Below, piece after piece: positions 60,671-64,000 of a DNA stretch of 64,000 nucleotides; the stretch's first letter is position 1; every line of letters begins with the position of its first letter. The DNA comes from Megalobrama amblycephala. Taxonomy: Eukaryota; Chordata; Actinopteri; Cypriniformes; Xenocyprididae. The translations under genes were made by a program, and so were the position numbers. The notes beneath the pieces are model-generated. The model was not told the origin of the DNA. It saw only the letters and a program-made list of their open reading frames with translations, and did not search any database. The stretch is taken from positions 7,187,882-7,251,881 of the forward strand of contig NC_063066.1 in the NCBI RefSeq assembly GCF_018812025.1, in the 5' to 3' direction.

Positions 60671-61079
60671 CTTTAGAGGATAAAGCAGTTTGGAGAATGG
60701 ATGGATGGACATTTCAAGAATAGTCAATAACTCTTATGGTTCACCCATATCACAAACTTTCAAACAATCTAAGAACTGCATGTCTGTTTGTAAATGTGTA
60801 GAGAACTATAATCCCATGATATAATTCCATTGGAGAAATATAAAACTTTTCATTTAAAGTTTTTTTTTTTTTAATATATAGGCTATGTACAGATATGGTA
60901 GCAGGAGAACATGCAAACCAACTCTGATTGGTGGAATTTTCTGTGCAACATAATGCAGTTTTCTAATGTAGTAATGTAGTTTTCCACCACGAATTTATAA
61001 TTAATTATAAAAGTAAGTTGAAAAAACAAAACAAAACAAAAACAAAAAACAATTCAATTCACATTTTCACATAGGTGTT

Positions 61080-61610
61080 GGTCATCTGAGGTCTTCTTAA
61101 GAGGCTGGATCCAAACTGAAGCTGAAGTCCTCTCTAGTCACCTCGGGACGGGTGTCCCGAGGCAAAACAGAAAAGCAAATGGAGAATAATGAGCGTAGCT
61201 GCTGTTCATAACATTAAGCAAAGATAGTCATGTGCAATTGATCTGATATGAGATGCATTATGTGAACGCTTGGCTAAAGAGATGCGTCTTTAATCTAGAT
61301 TTAAACTGGGCGAGCGAGTCTGAACCCCGAACATTATCAGGAAGGCTATTCCAGAGTTTTGGAGCCAAATGTGCAAACGCTCTCCCTCCTTTAGTGGACT
61401 TAGCTATCCTAGGTACAACCAGAAGTCCAGAGTTTTGTGATCTTAAAGAGCGTGAAGGATTGTAGGGCGACAGAAGATCGGTTAAGTACACAGGAGCTAA
61501 ACCATTTAGAGCTTTATAGGTCATTAGCAATACTTTATAATCAATACGGAACTTAATAGGTAACCAGTGTTTGAAAACAATTTTCCTGTGGAGAAAATGA
61601 ATGGACTTTT
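61080..61610 (-). mobile_element. 5'-truncated LINE (reverse transcriptase C-terminus)
   Basis: On the minus strand, an open frame ending at 61258 contains HWLPIKFRIDYKVLLMTYKA, then GLAPVYLTDLL, SRSLRSQNSGLLVVPR, GGRAFAHLAPKLWNSLPD and FKSRLKTHLFSQAF. This is the conserved C-terminal tail of fish L2/CR1/Rex-type non-LTR reverse transcriptases. The catalytic part is missing. Sequence to about 61080 is the likely 3' UTR. The A-run at 61663-61684 lies on the wrong side to be its tail. Confidence 0.75.
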
Positions 61611-62225
61611 TATTCCAGGAACTGAATCGTTCAACTCTATAGAACGGCACATAAAACATAAGGGAAAAAAAAAAAAAAAAAAAATGTAAATAATAATCAG
61701 AGGGTATGCATTGACGTCACTTTCCCGCTGAAACACGCTTCCTCAGCCAGTCTGAGTGGCGAAAGAGCTGCTGCATGATTGAAACGCGAGTAAATCACGA
61801 GTAAAACAAACGATTAAACTAAAAGTTGGACTCGATAGAGTTTCTGTTAAAACTTACCAAAGATTCAGTGATCCATGGATATTGACATGCAGCGAGGAAT
61901 CGTGTTTCCAGACCTTTATATGTGTCTGATCTCGACGCCGGGGAAACACATAAAGCAAATTTGCCTGTGAACGCTTTATATAAATACAATATAGGTAGGT
62001 CTAAATACTGGTTATCTTTGATATCAATGTTATATATCACCCAGTCCTAAAACTTATATAGTTTATGTCAGTGTTAAACACCCAATTGTGCAGAATATAA
62101 GATGGTAAATGTTTAATTGATGAGTTGTCAATACAGTATAACAATACAATATATATAGGGTATGATAATAACTTACCCCAAAATTCAACATATTGACAAA
62201 ATGATAACTGCAAATCCACGTTTAA

Positions 62226-62470
62226 AGGATTAGTTCACTTTCAATTTAAAATTCCCTGATAATTTACTCACCCCCATTTCATCCAAGATGTTCATGTCTT
62301 TCTTTCTTTAGTCGAAAAGAAATTAAGGTTTTTGATGAAAACATTCCAGGATTTTTCTCCATATAGTGGACTTCAATGGAGCCCAAACGGTTGAAGGTCA
62401 AAATTACAGTTTACAGTGATCCCAGACGAGGAATAAGGGTCTTATCTAGAGAAACCATCGCTCATTTTCT

Positions 62471-62523
<53 letters not shown>

Positions 62524-62795
62524 GTTTTAACAATAAATGCTCATCTTGAACTAGCTCTCTTCTTCTTCTCTATTAGAATTCAAGCAGTGTAGACACTGCT
62601 AAGTGTATTACTGCCCACCACAGGTCAAAGATTGAACTAAATTGTCATATACAATATGCTAGTGCAAGTATATAACAATTAGTTCAAACTTTGAACTGTG
62701 GAGGGCAGTAATACACTTAGCAGCGTCTACACTGCCGGAATTCAAATAGAGAAGAAGAAGAAAGCTAGTTCAAGATGAGCATTTATTGTTAAAAC

Positions 62796-62855
<60 letters not shown>

Positions 62856-63125
62856 TTTTAGAAAATGAGCGATGGTTTCTCTAGATAAGACCCTTATTCC
62901 TCGTCTGGGATCGTGTAGAATGCTTTGAAGCTGCAATGAAACTGTAATTTTGACCTTCAACCGTTTGGGCTCCATTGAAGTCCACTATATGGAGAAAAAT
63001 CCTGGAATGTTTTTATCAAAAAACGTAATTTCTTCCCAACTGAAGAAAGAAAGACATGAACATCTTGGATGACATGGGGGTGAGTAAATTATCAGGAAAT
63101 TTTAATTTGAAAGTGAACTAATCCT
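62226..63125. mobile_element. TTAA-flanked foldback element, family A
   Basis: The ends AGGATTAGTTCAC / GTGAACTAATCCT are flanked by TTAA (62222-62225, 63126-63129). Arms of about 430 bp each contain (TA)n tracts (62472-62521 and 62799-62847) and meet near 62670. Outer and inner sequence match 5488-6193 closely, so these two are the same subfamily. Confidence 0.87.
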
Positions 63126-63204
63126 TTAACTGTGAATTTCAGCCATCCATTTGCAGCGATTCTCTTTTCGTTAGCTTTTTTTGGCAGTAGCCTATGTAAA
63201 AATA

Positions 63205-63290
63205 TATAGCCAATTACAGATAGCTGATGAGCGCGTGAACACAATGGCCAATCGGGTGTTACGAAAGTCTGCACTTTTGACAACACTAAT
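63205..63290. repeat. Truncated relative of the 11405-11846 MITE
   Basis: GCGTGAACACAATGGCCAATC and GCACTTTTGACAACACTA match the right arm of that element. The left arm is missing. Confidence 0.5.
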
Positions 63291-63629
63291 CCCAATGTGT
63301 AGTGAGCCAGGCCAGGGTCCATACTGGCCTTACAAGTGTCCAAATTCATGATTCACGACCTAGGGATTTGATTGAGATGCATTCCTTGATTAGCTGGTTC
63401 ATGCACATCTATTGGGGTTGGAGCTAAATTTTGCAGTGGTTCTCCACGTGCAGGATTGGACACCCCTGATATAAGTCACTTAAAATTGACAATTCTTATT
63501 TTTTTATTTTATATTGTAGGGTTGTGCCAATAGACAACAGTATCGTGTATCGACGATAGTCAGATATATTGCCGATAGCTGATGCCTTATGATTTCAAGA
63601 AGATAATTGGCTTGTTTTCCCATTAATGT

Positions 63630-63631
<2 letters not shown>

Positions 63632-63664
<33 letters not shown>

Positions 63665-63683
63665 GAAGAAGAAGAATAAGAAT
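63632..63683. repeat. (AAT)n / (AAG)n trinucleotide repeat
   Basis: A trinucleotide run of AAT followed by AAG-rich units, in intergenic sequence. Confidence 0.9.
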
Positions 63684-63773
63684 AATACTAAAATTAAATA
63701 GAAATTTTGATTTCATGGTAACTTTAAGAGTATGGTTTGTATATATTTTCTATTAGATTGTGTTTCTTTACAG

Positions 63774-63978
63774 GCCCACAGTTGTGCAAATCAGGATGAC
63801 TTGCACCAAACAGATAAAAAATGAAAAAATTCTGCTGTGTTCCCTCGAGAACCTTCTTTCCCTGTTTCTGCTCTGGTATATCTCACTGTTTACTGTATCC
63901 GAGGGTCAGTTGTGCCATAGTACTGTTGTACAAATAAAACGTAAGGCTGTAGAATCCTACACTGGCACCTGTTTCTAG
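63774..63978 (+). other. Possible exon at right edge, unrecognised
   Basis: A good 3' splice site (TGTTTCTTTACAG, ending 63773) is followed by an open frame through 63978 (GPTVVQIRMTCTK... ending ESYTGTCF). I do not recognise a domain. The phrase TVVQI(R/K) occurs twice, about 45 codons apart. It could be a terminal exon of a gene continuing outside, or chance. Confidence 0.2.
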
Positions 63979-64000
63979 TCTCATTAGGAGGCAGAAGCTG

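Larger units (their letters stand above)
59478..60712 (+). mobile_element. tRNA-derived SINE, split by a hAT insertion
   Basis: The head has a pol III A-box-like TGGCTCAGTGT (59482-59492) and a B-box-like GGTTTAAGTCC (59524-59534). It is followed by the GTGTGGAG...ATGCTGGGAATGC body to 59643. The tail resumes at 60679 (GATAAAGCAGTTTGGAGAAT then GGATGGATGGA). The 1-kb gap is a younger hAT element inserted with duplication CTTTAGAG. The interrupted cloverleaf is not a functional tRNA gene. Confidence 0.75.

Overview
This is a vertebrate nuclear window, almost certainly from a cyprinid fish (zebrafish, carp or goldfish relatives). The evidence is four multi-exon genes with GT-AG (twice GC-AG) introns, teleost-type protein sequences including a second insulin gene, and dense DNA transposons and MITEs, long (AT)n tracts and a tRNA-type SINE typical of cyprinids. 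Gene models were assembled by hand from splice sites and reading-frame continuity. All four close in frame.

Layout. (1) 1-5.45 kb: xiap, plus strand, 6 coding exons, 457 aa, with three BIR domains, a UBA and a RING. (2) 6.66-38.8 kb: stag2, plus strand, encoding the cohesin subunit SA2. It has a CpG-rich 5' region at 6.66-7.66 kb, a long 5' UTR intron, then 33 coding exons (15477-36812) for 1270 aa. xiap next to stag2 matches the human Xq25 order. (3) 38.99-40.44 kb: a TTAA-flanked transposable element fills most of the intergenic gap. (4) 40.7-53.64 kb: hmmr (RHAMM), plus strand, 20 coding exons, 898 aa, mostly coiled coil with a C-terminal basic zipper. (5) 53.9-55.8 kb: a preproinsulin gene, minus strand, convergent with hmmr, probably the insb paralogue, 106 aa. 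It carries Asn at B10, Ser at A21 and Arg at A5. (6) 56-64 kb: no host gene recognised. This part holds microsatellites, a SINE split by a hAT element carrying a BED-finger ORF, a 5'-truncated LINE, another foldback element and a possible exon at the right edge.

The genes are not one pathway (apoptosis and ubiquitin control, sister-chromatid cohesion, spindle and centrosome function, endocrine hormone). They are ordinary chromosomal neighbours.

The most unusual material is mobile. A family of TTAA-flanked foldback elements shares termini of the type AGG..TAGTTCAC / GTGAACTA..CCT. One 1.8-kb member carries a broken ORF resembling the P2X7 C-terminal zinc-binding domain, with short relatives at 5.5 and 62.2 kb. 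Two larger TTAA/CCC elements contain repeated internal palindromes. A Tc1/mariner element has become a 1.55-kb palindrome inside a stag2 intron, followed by two tandem 330-bp hairpins.
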